A model generated the notes under the pieces. That model was not told where the DNA came from, made no database searches, and was given only the letters and a program-made list of their open reading frames with translations. Below, piece by piece: positions 1 to 6,084 of a stretch of 6,941 nucleotides of DNA; within the stretch, counting starts at the first letter, position 1; the number at the start of each line of letters is the position of its first letter. The DNA lies in assembly GCA_958404085.1 (NCBI GenBank), contig CATXZX010000095.1:1-6941 (forward strand), given 5' to 3'. Both the position numbers and the translations under genes were made by a program. Origin of the DNA: an uncultured Prevotellaceae bacterium. Lineage in GTDB: Bacteria; Bacteroidota; Bacteroidia; Bacteroidales; Bacteroidaceae.

Positions 1-709
1 GGTTCGGACCGTGTACGACATAGTCTTCGGGCGTATCGTCGCCCAAATCGGTAAGCGCGGCACCCACATGAATTTTGATACGTTCGGCCATGCGTTCGCT
101 GACCCTCACGTTATGTTGCCGGCTCATGTATTCCTGAATATCGGCCGTCAGGTCGTCGCCTGCCATCTTGATGGAGTTGTTCGAGACAATGCCTCCCAGC
201 GAGATAACGGCAATCTCCGTCGTACCGCCGCCGATATCGACTATCATATTTCCCTCCGGCGCTTCCACGTCGAGCCCGATACCGATTGCCGCAGCCATCG
301 GTTCGAACACCAGATACACGTCGCGTCCTTGCGCGTGTTCGGCCGAGTCGCGCACGGCGCGCAGTTCCACTTCGGTCGAACCCGAGGGTACGCCGATCAC
401 CATACGAATGGACGGAGAAAACAGGCGGTTTCCCGTATGAACCATCTTGATAAGCCCGCGCATCATCTGCTCGCAGGCATTGAAATCGGCAATCACGCCG
501 TCGCGCAACGGGCGGATGACACGAATCTGCTCGTTTGTTTTTTCATACATCAGTTTGGCCCGTTCGCCCACGGCTATCATTTTATTGGTATGCCTGTCGA
601 GCGCCACGACCGACGGCTCGTCCACCACGATTTTACCATCGTTGATGATGATGGTGTTGGCGGTGCCCAAATCCATGGCCAATTCCTGGGTAAAAGAGAA
701 AAATCCCAT
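1..709 (-). CDS. mreB: Rod shape-determining protein MreB, 5' part (cut by window edge)
   Basis: Bacterial actin homologue. It forms ATP-dependent filaments on the inner face of the membrane and guides the elongasome that inserts lateral cell-wall peptidoglycan. The first 236 codons are present; the family is usually about 340 residues, so roughly the last third lies beyond the left edge. Visible actin-fold motifs are phosphate-1 loop DLGTANT (13-19), EPMAAAIG (136-143) with the catalytic-type Glu136, phosphate-2 loop DIGGGTTE (158-165) and AGDDLT (183-188). The N-terminus MGFFSFTQE is short and hydrophobic. The ATG at 707-709 is chosen because it places DLGTANT at the family's usual distance; there is no clear Shine-Dalgarno. 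It lies 56 bases downstream of the purH-type gene on the same strand and shows no convincing promoter of its own, so it is probably co-transcribed. In Bacteroidales mreCD, a PBP2 gene and rodA would be expected next, outside the window. The identification is essentially certain. Confidence 0.97.
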   Translation of the reverse strand, partial: MGFFSFTQELAMDLGTANTIIINDGKIVVDEPSVVALDRHTNKMIAVGERAKLMYEKTNEQIRVIRPLRDGVIADFNACEQMMRGLIKMVHTGNRLFSPSIRMVIGVPSGSTEVELRAVRDSAEHAQGRDVYLVFEPMAAAIGIGLDVEAPEGNMIVDIGGGTTEIAVISLGGIVSNNSIKMAGDDLTADIQEYMSRQHNVRVSERMAERIKIHVGAALTDLGDDTPEDYVVHGPN

Positions 710-765
710 TTCAGTATGCTGTATTTGCTTTATGAAAGATAAATCCTGTTCAAAAAACTACATGC

Positions 766-1362
766 TTACTTTTGCTCGAAATAAGCATGGATGGCTGTAT
801 CGTAGTGGCTGCTGACACCAAACGCACGGGATGCGAACCAGCGGCGGTCCTCGATGTCGGTCTCAGCGCCTTTGCTGTTGAGCAGGTCGAGCAACGGCTG
901 ATACTCTGCCTTACTGGGCACGATGACAACATCCTTGAAGTTCTTGGCACCGGCACGGATCAGCGAAATGCCGCCTATATCGATTTTCTCAATGATATCG
1001 GCCTCGCAAGCACCGCTGGCCACCGTATCTTCGAACGGATACAGATCGACAATCACCAGATCGATAGCGGGTATCTCGTACTGCGCCATCTGAGCCTCGT
1101 CTTCGGCCAGTCCGCGACGTCCGAGGATTCCTCCGAAAATTTTCGGATGGAGCGTCTTGACGCGTCCGCCGAGTATGGAAGGATAAGTCGTCACATCCTC
1201 TACGCGCTGACAAGGGTAACCCAAACTTTCGATGAACTGCTGCGTTCCGCCTGTCGAAAGGAACTGTACGCCCTCGGCATGCAATTTAGCCAACAGCCCG
1301 TCGAGACCGTCTTTATGAAAAACCGAAACCAATGCTGTTCTTATTCTTTTCTTTTCTGCCAT
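766..1362 (-). CDS. purH: Stand-alone IMP cyclohydrolase (PurH N-terminal domain only)
   Basis: Catalyses the last step of de novo purine synthesis, ring closure of FAICAR to IMP, in the cytoplasm. The 198 residues cover one MGS-like/IMPCH domain. Visible are STGGT (36-40), GGRVKTLHPKI (65-75), DLYPF (106-110), IDIGG (127-131) and IRAGAKN (135-141). By comparison with human ATIC, the active-site residues Lys, Tyr, Asp and Lys appear as K69, Y108, D128 and K140, so cyclohydrolase activity looks intact. The usual bacterial PurH is bifunctional, about 510 residues, with a C-terminal AICAR formyltransferase domain. Here translation stops with TAA just after the end of the cyclohydrolase domain, and only 56 bases separate it from mreB, leaving no room for the second domain. 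Archaeal split forms of the two halves are known (PurJ/PurV naming), so a separate transformylase gene elsewhere is likely. The ATG at 1360-1362 starts about 38 bases after a TACCTTTG promoter box. Domain identity is secure; the split is seen, its explanation is inferred. Confidence 0.93.
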   Translation of the reverse strand: MAEKKRIRTALVSVFHKDGLDGLLAKLHAEGVQFLSTGGTQQFIESLGYPCQRVEDVTTYPSILGGRVKTLHPKIFGGILGRRGLAEDEAQMAQYEIPAIDLVIVDLYPFEDTVASGACEADIIEKIDIGGISLIRAGAKNFKDVVIVPSKAEYQPLLDLLNSKGAETDIEDRRWFASRAFGVSSHYDTAIHAYFEQK

Positions 1363-1400
1363 GTGAATTTGTTTGTTTACAAGTTTACGGAATAGTTCGG

Positions 1401-1408
1401 CAAAGGTA
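1401..1408 (-). promoter_or_regulatory. Candidate promoter -7 box for purH-mreB
   Basis: On the minus strand the bases read TACCTTTG, an exact match to the Bacteroidetes -7 consensus TAnnTTTG. The box ends 38 bases upstream of the purH start codon, giving a predicted leader of about 30 bases. No good TTG-type -33 element is visible about 20 bases further upstream, so the promoter may be weak or need an activator. The same octamer occurs in front of the tRNA gene. Confidence 0.6.
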
Positions 1409-1547
1409 CGAAAAAATCATAAATTCACCTACTTACAGAAAATGATTTTTAAGCCGTACGAAACACAAATCCGCGCGGAAACAAAATCAGGCTTCCAAAC
1501 CGTCTGTGGGCCGCCTCCGCCCCTCTCCGAAGCCTCTGCTTACGACA

Positions 1548-1602
1548 AAGCGGCCTTCAATTTTGAAACAGCTCAGAGGTTTTTCAAAATTGAAGGCCGC
1601 TT
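1548..1602 (-). terminator. 21-bp perfect hairpin, probable terminator of the MBL-fold gene
   Basis: Arms 1548-1568 and 1582-1602 are perfect reverse complements of 21 bases around a 13-base loop. It begins 52 bases past the stop codon of the metallo-hydrolase gene and precedes the purH promoter, the right place to end leftward transcription. The tail in that direction is only a short T run (TTTGTCG); on the other strand it is TTGTTTTCC, a somewhat better U tract, so the structure may work in both directions. The rest of the interval 1363-1654 shows nothing beyond the purH promoter and a small GC-rich 5-bp inverted repeat at 1626-1641. Confidence 0.7.
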
Positions 1603-1654
1603 GTTTTCCGGACAACGCCCCGCAGCCCGGACCGGACCGGGAAGACGGCAAGAG

Positions 1655-2479
1655 TCAGGCCTCGGGGAACCTCAGTTCCGTACCCGTACTATTGTAGAAC
1701 ACCCGGTCGCCCAGACGGGCACGCAGACGCGCATAAGCATCTACGCCGGTGCAGTGGCAGACACCCAACCGACGCGGCGGAAAGCGGGTCAGGTAATCGG
1801 CTATGAAGTCGCACTTATCCACCGATGCCGTATGAATGTGAAAACCGCCGAGCAGCAGATGGAGCGAGCAACCGGGATATGCGGCACGAACCGCCTCGAG
1901 TACATTCGTAATACCCCGGTGCGAACACGCGCTAAACACCGACACGCAACCCTTGCCGTGCAGGACGAGTGCCGATTCGTCATCGAACGTGTCGGGTACG
2001 CTCCGACCGTCGGGCGTAAGGCGGAAAAAACGGTCGAAATGCGTATCGGCGGGAAAACGGATGTCGGGGCACGACACGACATCGGCGTCCGGAAACAAGC
2101 TGCATACCGGTTCCGTCACAAAACGAAAGCGGTCGAGGTCAAGTTCTCCGGCCCGGAGGAGTCCGTTCTCGCGACCGTTCTTGAACTTCGGCTCCAGTAT
2201 ACTGCGCCGACAAACCACCATCGCCGTCTTATTCAGTTCCAGAAAATGGGCCAGGCCGCCCGTATGGTCTGCATGCCCATGCGAGAGAACCAGACAGTCT
2301 ACCCGGCCCAGGTCGATGCCGAGCCGGCGTGCGTTCAGGGCAAACAGACCCGAAGCACCGGTATCGAAAAGTACCCGCCAGGCAGGTGTCTCGACATAAA
2401 CGGACAACCCGTGTTCCGCCCGCAGGCCTTTGCCGTACACACAATTCTCCGCCAACGTAACTATTCTGTATTTTTCCAT
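1655..2479 (-). CDS. MBL-fold metallo-hydrolase, dihydropteroate-synthase-like (COG1237 type)
   Basis: A 274-residue cytoplasmic metallo-beta-lactamase-fold protein without signal peptide or membrane segment. Metal-site motifs in order: DTGASG (39-44), SHGHADH (66-72; H67, H69, D71, H72 as ligands), CSHRGI (185-190; H187), GGFH (211-214; H214), then CHCTG (241-245) near the C-terminus. The combination HxHxDH, CSHxGI, GGFH and CHCTG is characteristic of the group annotated as 7,8-dihydropterin-6-methyl-4-(beta-D-ribofuranosyl)aminobenzene-5'-phosphate synthase-like hydrolases, named after an archaeal methanopterin activity. Bacterial members have no settled substrate, so a pterin or phosphate-ester role here is only inference. 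It contains 11 cysteines, a high count. The reading frame is open up to 2632, but that start lies inside the tRNA gene; the ATG at 2477-2479 (MEKYRIV) matches where family members begin. It follows the tRNA and its terminator on the same strand with no clear promoter of its own. The family call is firm, the function is not. Confidence 0.88.
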   Translation of the reverse strand: MEKYRIVTLAENCVYGKGLRAEHGLSVYVETPAWRVLFDTGASGLFALNARRLGIDLGRVDCLVLSHGHADHTGGLAHFLELNKTAMVVCRRSILEPKFKNGRENGLLRAGELDLDRFRFVTEPVCSLFPDADVVSCPDIRFPADTHFDRFFRLTPDGRSVPDTFDDESALVLHGKGCVSVFSACSHRGITNVLEAVRAAYPGCSLHLLLGGFHIHTASVDKCDFIADYLTRFPPRRLGVCHCTGVDAYARLRARLGDRVFYNSTGTELRFPEA

Positions 2480-2545
2480 CTTTGCATCCGTATTGTTCGG
2501 GCACGGCAGGCCGCCACGCACCTCTTCGTCCCCTCGGGTAAAATC

Positions 2546-2575
2546 AAAAAGCCTCCGGATAAAAATCCGAAGGCT
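2546..2575 (-). terminator. Intrinsic terminator downstream of tRNA-Met
   Basis: On the minus strand an 11-bp stem (arms 2565-2575 and 2550-2560, one G-U pair) closes a TTTT loop and is followed directly by a T run (TTTTTGATTTT with the stem's last base). It starts 11 bases after the tRNA 3' end, so it should end the tRNA transcript and separate it from the downstream metallo-hydrolase gene. Confidence 0.85.
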
Positions 2576-2586
2576 CTCAGGGAGTG

Positions 2587-2660
2587 TAGCGGGACCCGGG
2601 ATTGAACCGGGGACCTCATGATTATGAATCATGCGCTCTAACCAGCTGAGCTATCCCGCC
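2587..2660 (-). tRNA. tRNA-Met (anticodon CAT)
   Basis: A complete 74-base cloverleaf is visible: 7-bp acceptor stem (GGCGGGA with TCCCGCT, the first pair being G-U), 4-bp D stem GCTC/GAGC with GG in the loop, 5-bp anticodon stem CATGA/TCATG around loop TTCATAA (anticodon CAT), 5-base variable region AGGTC, and T arm CCCGG/CCGGG with loop TTCAATC. The discriminator is A; CCA is not encoded (CAC follows), so it must be added by nucleotidyltransferase. The anticodon stem lacks the three G-C pairs of initiator tRNA, so this is the elongator type. A CAT anticodon could also be tRNA-Ile2 modified by TilS (lysidine); overall sequence favours Met, but this is not proved. Confidence 0.93.
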
Positions 2661-2680
2661 ATGTTTTTTGTTTTCGGGTG

Positions 2681-2711
2681 CAAAGGTATGATATATATTC
2701 GAACGGACCAA
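2681..2711 (-). promoter_or_regulatory. Promoter of tRNA-Met, Bacteroidetes type
   Basis: On the minus strand a -33 TTG (2709-2711) is separated by 20 bases from TACCTTTG (2681-2688). This fits the TTG-N19-21-TAnnTTTG pattern of the Bacteroidetes housekeeping sigma factor. The box ends 20 bases before the first base of the mature tRNA, leaving a short 5' leader for RNase P to remove. Confidence 0.75.
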
Positions 2712-2859
2712 GCAAATTCACATATTTTTATTTATTTCAGACCCACTTTTTTTTCGAATGAACCATTCAGACCGTTTTTCAGGCCCGGAAGAAGCCCGAA
2801 ACTCCGGTCCCGTACATAATAAAAAAAGATAAAGGAATAATAGTTTCCGTTTTTTGTGC

Positions 2860-2867
2860 TACTTTTG
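2860..2867 (+). promoter_or_regulatory. Candidate -7 box for the rightward operon
   Basis: TACTTTTG matches TAnnTTTG and ends 42 bases before the permease start codon, predicting a leader of about 35 bases. No TTG is found at the expected -33 position (the stretch there is AT-rich, AATAATAG), so support is only partial. It is the only such box in a sensible place upstream of the permease, and sits in the divergent spacer shared with the tRNA promoter. Apart from AT-rich, T-tract sequence around 2720-2755, I see nothing else in 2661-2909. Confidence 0.55.
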
Positions 2868-2909
2868 CACGACTAAGAATATTAACGAACGAGATTTCCC
2901 GCCAAAGAA

Positions 2910-4847
2910 ATGGTAGGCATAAAAAAATTAGATTGGTTTATCTTGAAAAACTTTGCGCTGATATTTGCTGCATCGTTCTTCATCTGCCTTTTCATTTTCA
3001 TGATGCAATTTACCTGGAGTTCGGTGGAAGATCTTATCGGCAAGGGACTTTCGCTCGATGTGCTGGCCAAATTTTTCTGGTACATGGGACAGGCCCTGAT
3101 ACCCACATCCCTTCCGCTCTCGGTCCTGCTGGCCTCACTGATTACATTTGGCAACATGGGCGAAAAGCTCGAATTGCTGGCCATGAAGGCTGCCGGTGTC
3201 TCGCTGATCCGCATCATGTGTCCGCTGATTGTAGTGGTGACCATTCTGTGCGGCATTTCGTTCTACTGGCAGAACGTCACAGCGCCCAAGGCGCAAATCC
3301 AGCTCCGCACGCTGCTCTTCAGCATCAAACAGACCTCGCCTGCGCTCGAGATACCCGAGGGCATTTTCTACACGGGAGTCCCGAACGTAAACCTGTATGT
3401 GCAGGAAAAGGACCCTGAGACCAATATGCTCTACGGCCTCATCATCTACAAAACGGACCAGGGCTTCGACCGCGCACAAATCGTGCTGGCCGACTCGGGA
3501 AAACTGGAGATGACGGAGGACAAGTTGTTTCTGAAACTGACCATGTACAACGGCGAACAGTTTGAGAACCTGCAAACCCAAAATATCAATTCGCTCCGCG
3601 GCAACGTGCCCTACGATCGCGAAACATTCGACTACAAGGATTTGCTCATAGCCTTCGACAGCAATTTCAAAGAGATGGATGCCAACACCATGAACCGCAT
3701 GGAAGCGGCCAAAAACATGACGCAGCTGAAGACCAGCATAGACTCCATGAACACGCTGTGCGACAGCCTCGGAAGGGCCTACTACACCGAACTGAAACAT
3801 TCGTTCTACGGCGGCGCGCAGGAAGCCGTCACGATGGCTGTCGGAAAGCCCTCGAAGAAAAACCGGACCAAAGAACAGACACAAACGGCACCGGTATCAA
3901 AAATAAACTTCGACACACTGTGGCATACCGCCTCGGCATCCGTACAAAGCAAAGCCATTCAGGAAGCGCAGAACAAGACTTCGTCCATCCGCAACGACCT
4001 GGAATGGAAAGAATATGCCACAAGCGATACGGACTACCGCATCCGGCGACACTGGATTCAGTGGCATCAGAAAATGACCTTCTCGCTCTCGTGCCTCATC
4101 TTCTTCTTTGTGGGCGCGCCGCTCGGCGCCATCATCCGCAAGGGCGGGCTGGGTATGCCGACAGTCGTCTCGGTAGCGATTTTCATCTTCTATTACATAT
4201 TTAATACGTCGGGCATGAAAATGGCCCGCGACGGTTCGTGGAACATGTGGTACGGCATGTGGGTAAGTTCGATGGTGCTGATTCCGTTGGGTGCCTTCCT
4301 CACGTACAAGGCCAACAACGATTCGGTCGTATTCAACATCGAAGAATACCAGAACCTGTTCCGGCGTATTCTGGGCATACGCCAGGTTCGCCACATCTTC
4401 CGCAAGGAGGTCATCATCGAGGACCCCGACTACGCACAGATGGACCGCGAACTGGAAATACTGGAAGAACGGTGCCGCACATACAACAGGGAAAAAGCCC
4501 TGATGCGCCCGCCACATTATATAAATGTATTTTTCCGCAACGAAAAGGACCACGAAATGGAAACTATCAGCGAGACTACGGAAAAAATCGTCGAGATACT
4601 CTCAAACACCCGTGACCTCCATATTCTGGGCGCGCTGAACCAATTCCCCGTCCTACTGACCCATGCACATATCTCACCCTTCGAAACGACATGGATGAAT
4701 CGTCTGGCGGGAATTGTATTCCCCCTCGGTATCATACTGTGGTTCCGGATGTGGCGTTTCAGACGCCGGCTTCACAACGACTTGAAGCAATTGGTAGAGA
4801 GCTGCGGGAAAATACGCAATCGCATAACAGAAAAGAATCAAACATAG
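2910..4847 (+). CDS. LptF/LptG-family permease (LPS export), long Bacteroidetes form
   Basis: Inner-membrane subunit of the Lpt transporter. With the ATPase LptB it extracts lipopolysaccharide from the inner membrane and passes it to the LptC/LptA bridge. The 645 residues compare with about 360 in E. coli LptF or LptG. Hydrophobic segments lie at about 12-33, 57-80 and 100-121, then a periplasmic beta-jellyroll-like region from about 125 to 250, then segments at 390-408, 417-434 and 447-465. The conserved cytoplasmic loop APLGAIIRKGGLGMP (403-417) is the clearest family mark. Additions are a hydrophilic stretch at about 256-385 (with a Lys/Thr/Gln-rich part near 313-327) and a C-terminal extension 470-645 with a seventh hydrophobic segment (597-613) followed by a very basic tail. 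The sequence does not tell me whether it is the LptF or LptG paralogue. The ATG is preceded by no Shine-Dalgarno; ribBA begins 6 bases after the stop, suggesting coupled expression. Confidence 0.9.
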   Translation: MVGIKKLDWFILKNFALIFAASFFICLFIFMMQFTWSSVEDLIGKGLSLDVLAKFFWYMGQALIPTSLPLSVLLASLITFGNMGEKLELLAMKAAGVSLIRIMCPLIVVVTILCGISFYWQNVTAPKAQIQLRTLLFSIKQTSPALEIPEGIFYTGVPNVNLYVQEKDPETNMLYGLIIYKTDQGFDRAQIVLADSGKLEMTEDKLFLKLTMYNGEQFENLQTQNINSLRGNVPYDRETFDYKDLLIAFDSNFKEMDANTMNRMEAAKNMTQLKTSIDSMNTLCDSLGRAYYTELKHSFYGGAQEAVTMAVGKPSKKNRTKEQTQTAPVSKINFDTLWHTASASVQSKAIQEAQNKTSSIRNDLEWKEYATSDTDYRIRRHWIQWHQKMTFSLSCLIFFFVGAPLGAIIRKGGLGMPTVVSVAIFIFYYIFNTSGMKMARDGSWNMWYGMWVSSMVLIPLGAFLTYKANNDSVVFNIEEYQNLFRRILGIRQVRHIFRKEVIIEDPDYAQMDRELEILEERCRTYNREKALMRPPHYINVFFRNEKDHEMETISETTEKIVEILSNTRDLHILGALNQFPVLLTHAHISPFETTWMNRLAGIVFPLGIILWFRMWRFRRRLHNDLKQLVESCGKIRNRITEKNQT

Positions 4848-4853
4848 CCTCAT

Positions 4854-6068
4854 ATGGAACCATTCAAGTTAGCCTCTATCGAAGAGGCCATCGAAGATTT
4901 TAAAGCCGGCAAATTCGTCATCGTAGTGGACGACGAAGATCGCGAAAACGAGGGAGACCTCATCACCGCAGCCGAGACCATCACGCCCGAGAAAGTAAAC
5001 TTCATGCTGCAGAACGGGCGCGGCGTGCTGTGTGCCCCCATTACCATGGCCCGCTGCAAGGAACTTGAACTTGCACACCAGGTAGAAGAAAATACCAGCA
5101 TGCTGGGTACGCCGTTCACCGTCACCGTCGACAAGCTCGAAGGTTGTACGACCGGTGTCAGCGCAACCGACCGCGCCGCAACAATCCGGGCCTTGGCCGA
5201 TCCGGCCTCAGTCCCGACCACTTTCGGCCGTCCCGGCCACATCAATCCGCTCTACGCACAAGACCGCGGCGTGCTGCGCCGGGCCGGACATACGGAGGCT
5301 GCGGTCGATCTGGCACGCCTTGCCGGCATGCAACCGGCGGCCGCGCTCATCGAAATCCTCAATGAAGACGGAACGATGGCACGCATGCCGCAACTCCAGG
5401 ACAAAGCCCGCGAATGGGGACTCCGCATCATTACCATCCGCGACCTGATTGCCTACCGGTTGAAGACGGAGACAATCGTCGAAAAAGGCGACGAAGTGGA
5501 TATGCCGACCGAGTACGGACATTTCCGCCTCATCCCATTCCGCCAGAAAAGCAACGGATTGGAACATATCGCACTTCTGAAGGGAGAATGGAAGCCCGAC
5601 GAACCGATTTTGGTCCGTGTTCATTCGTCGTGCATGACCGGTGACATCTTCGGCAGTCAGCGCTGCGACTGCGGCGAACAGCTGCACAAAGCCATGAGCG
5701 AGATCGAAAAAGCCGGCAAGGGCGTTGTCCTCTACCTGAACCAGGAGGGACGCGGCATCGGGCTTATGGCTAAAATCTCGGCATACAAACTTCAGGAAGA
5801 AGGTTATGACACCGTCGACGCCAATGTCCATCTGGGTTACGACCCCGACGAACGCGATTACGGCGTAGGGGCCCAGATTCTGCACGAACTGGGTGTCCGC
5901 AAAATGCGCCTGCTGACAAACAATCCCGTAAAACGCGTCGGACTGGAAGCATACGGGCTCGAAATAACGGAAAATGTGCCTATCGAAATCACACCGAACC
6001 CATACAACGAGCGGTATCTCAAGACCAAAAAAGAACGTATGGGACACCTTTTACATTTCAACAAATAA
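4854..6068 (+). CDS. ribBA: Bifunctional DHBP synthase / GTP cyclohydrolase II
   Basis: Cytoplasmic enzyme supplying both precursors of riboflavin: the RibB half makes 3,4-dihydroxy-2-butanone 4-phosphate from ribulose 5-phosphate, the RibA half opens GTP to the diaminopyrimidine. The length of 404 residues is normal for the fusion. RibB half (about 6-203): acidic Mg site DDEDRENEGD (26-35), TPFTV (86-90), TTGVSATDRA (99-108), RPGHINPL (126-133) and AGHTEAAVDL (144-153) with metal-ligand-type His146. RibA half (about 206-402): Zn ligands C260, C271 and C273 in SSC-x10-CDC, QEGRGIGL (297-304), DERDYGVG (332-339) with the catalytic-type Arg334 and Asp335, and LTNNPVK (354-360). All key motifs of both halves are intact, so both activities are expected. 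The ATG 6 bases after the permease stop places it in the same operon; no FMN riboswitch precedes it, since there is no room. Confidence 0.97.
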   Translation: MEPFKLASIEEAIEDFKAGKFVIVVDDEDRENEGDLITAAETITPEKVNFMLQNGRGVLCAPITMARCKELELAHQVEENTSMLGTPFTVTVDKLEGCTTGVSATDRAATIRALADPASVPTTFGRPGHINPLYAQDRGVLRRAGHTEAAVDLARLAGMQPAAALIEILNEDGTMARMPQLQDKAREWGLRIITIRDLIAYRLKTETIVEKGDEVDMPTEYGHFRLIPFRQKSNGLEHIALLKGEWKPDEPILVRVHSSCMTGDIFGSQRCDCGEQLHKAMSEIEKAGKGVVLYLNQEGRGIGLMAKISAYKLQEEGYDTVDANVHLGYDPDERDYGVGAQILHELGVRKMRLLTNNPVKRVGLEAYGLEITENVPIEITPNPYNERYLKTKKERMGHLLHFNK

Positions 6069-6084
6069 CCAAACAATTTACCCT

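Noticed and set aside
11..742. 243-codon plus-strand frame opposite mreB
   Set aside because: Shadow of mreB; composition is His/Arg-rich and no domain is recognisable.
1626..1641. GC-rich 5-bp inverted repeat (CCCGG, 6-base loop, CCGGG) just after the MBL gene stop
   Set aside because: Short stem without a T run; too likely to occur by chance in GC-rich sequence to be called a terminator.
1373..2605. 410-codon open frame on the plus strand opposite the MBL hydrolase
   Set aside because: It is antisense to a gene with clear motifs, shows no recognisable domain, is rich in Arg/Thr/Pro as expected of a shadow frame, and runs through the hairpin and the tRNA.
2480..2632. N-terminal extension of the MBL hydrolase to an ATG at 2632
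   Set aside because: The added 51 residues are translated from tRNA and terminator sequence; the start at 2479 fits the family.
2587..2660. tRNA gene as an integration site for a mobile element
   Set aside because: No integrase, direct repeat of the tRNA 3' end or foreign-looking genes are seen on either side.
4848..4853. Possible FMN riboswitch in front of ribBA
   Set aside because: Only 6 bases separate it from the permease gene, and no RFN element is visible upstream within the spacer.
5208..6047. 279-codon minus-strand frame opposite ribBA, and a 249-codon one at 3135-3884 opposite the permease
   Set aside because: Both are antisense to well-supported genes and carry no family motifs.
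5974..6084. N-terminal extension of the BI-1 protein by 37 residues
   Set aside because: It would overlap the conserved ribBA C-terminus in another frame and adds a hydrophilic segment not typical of the family.
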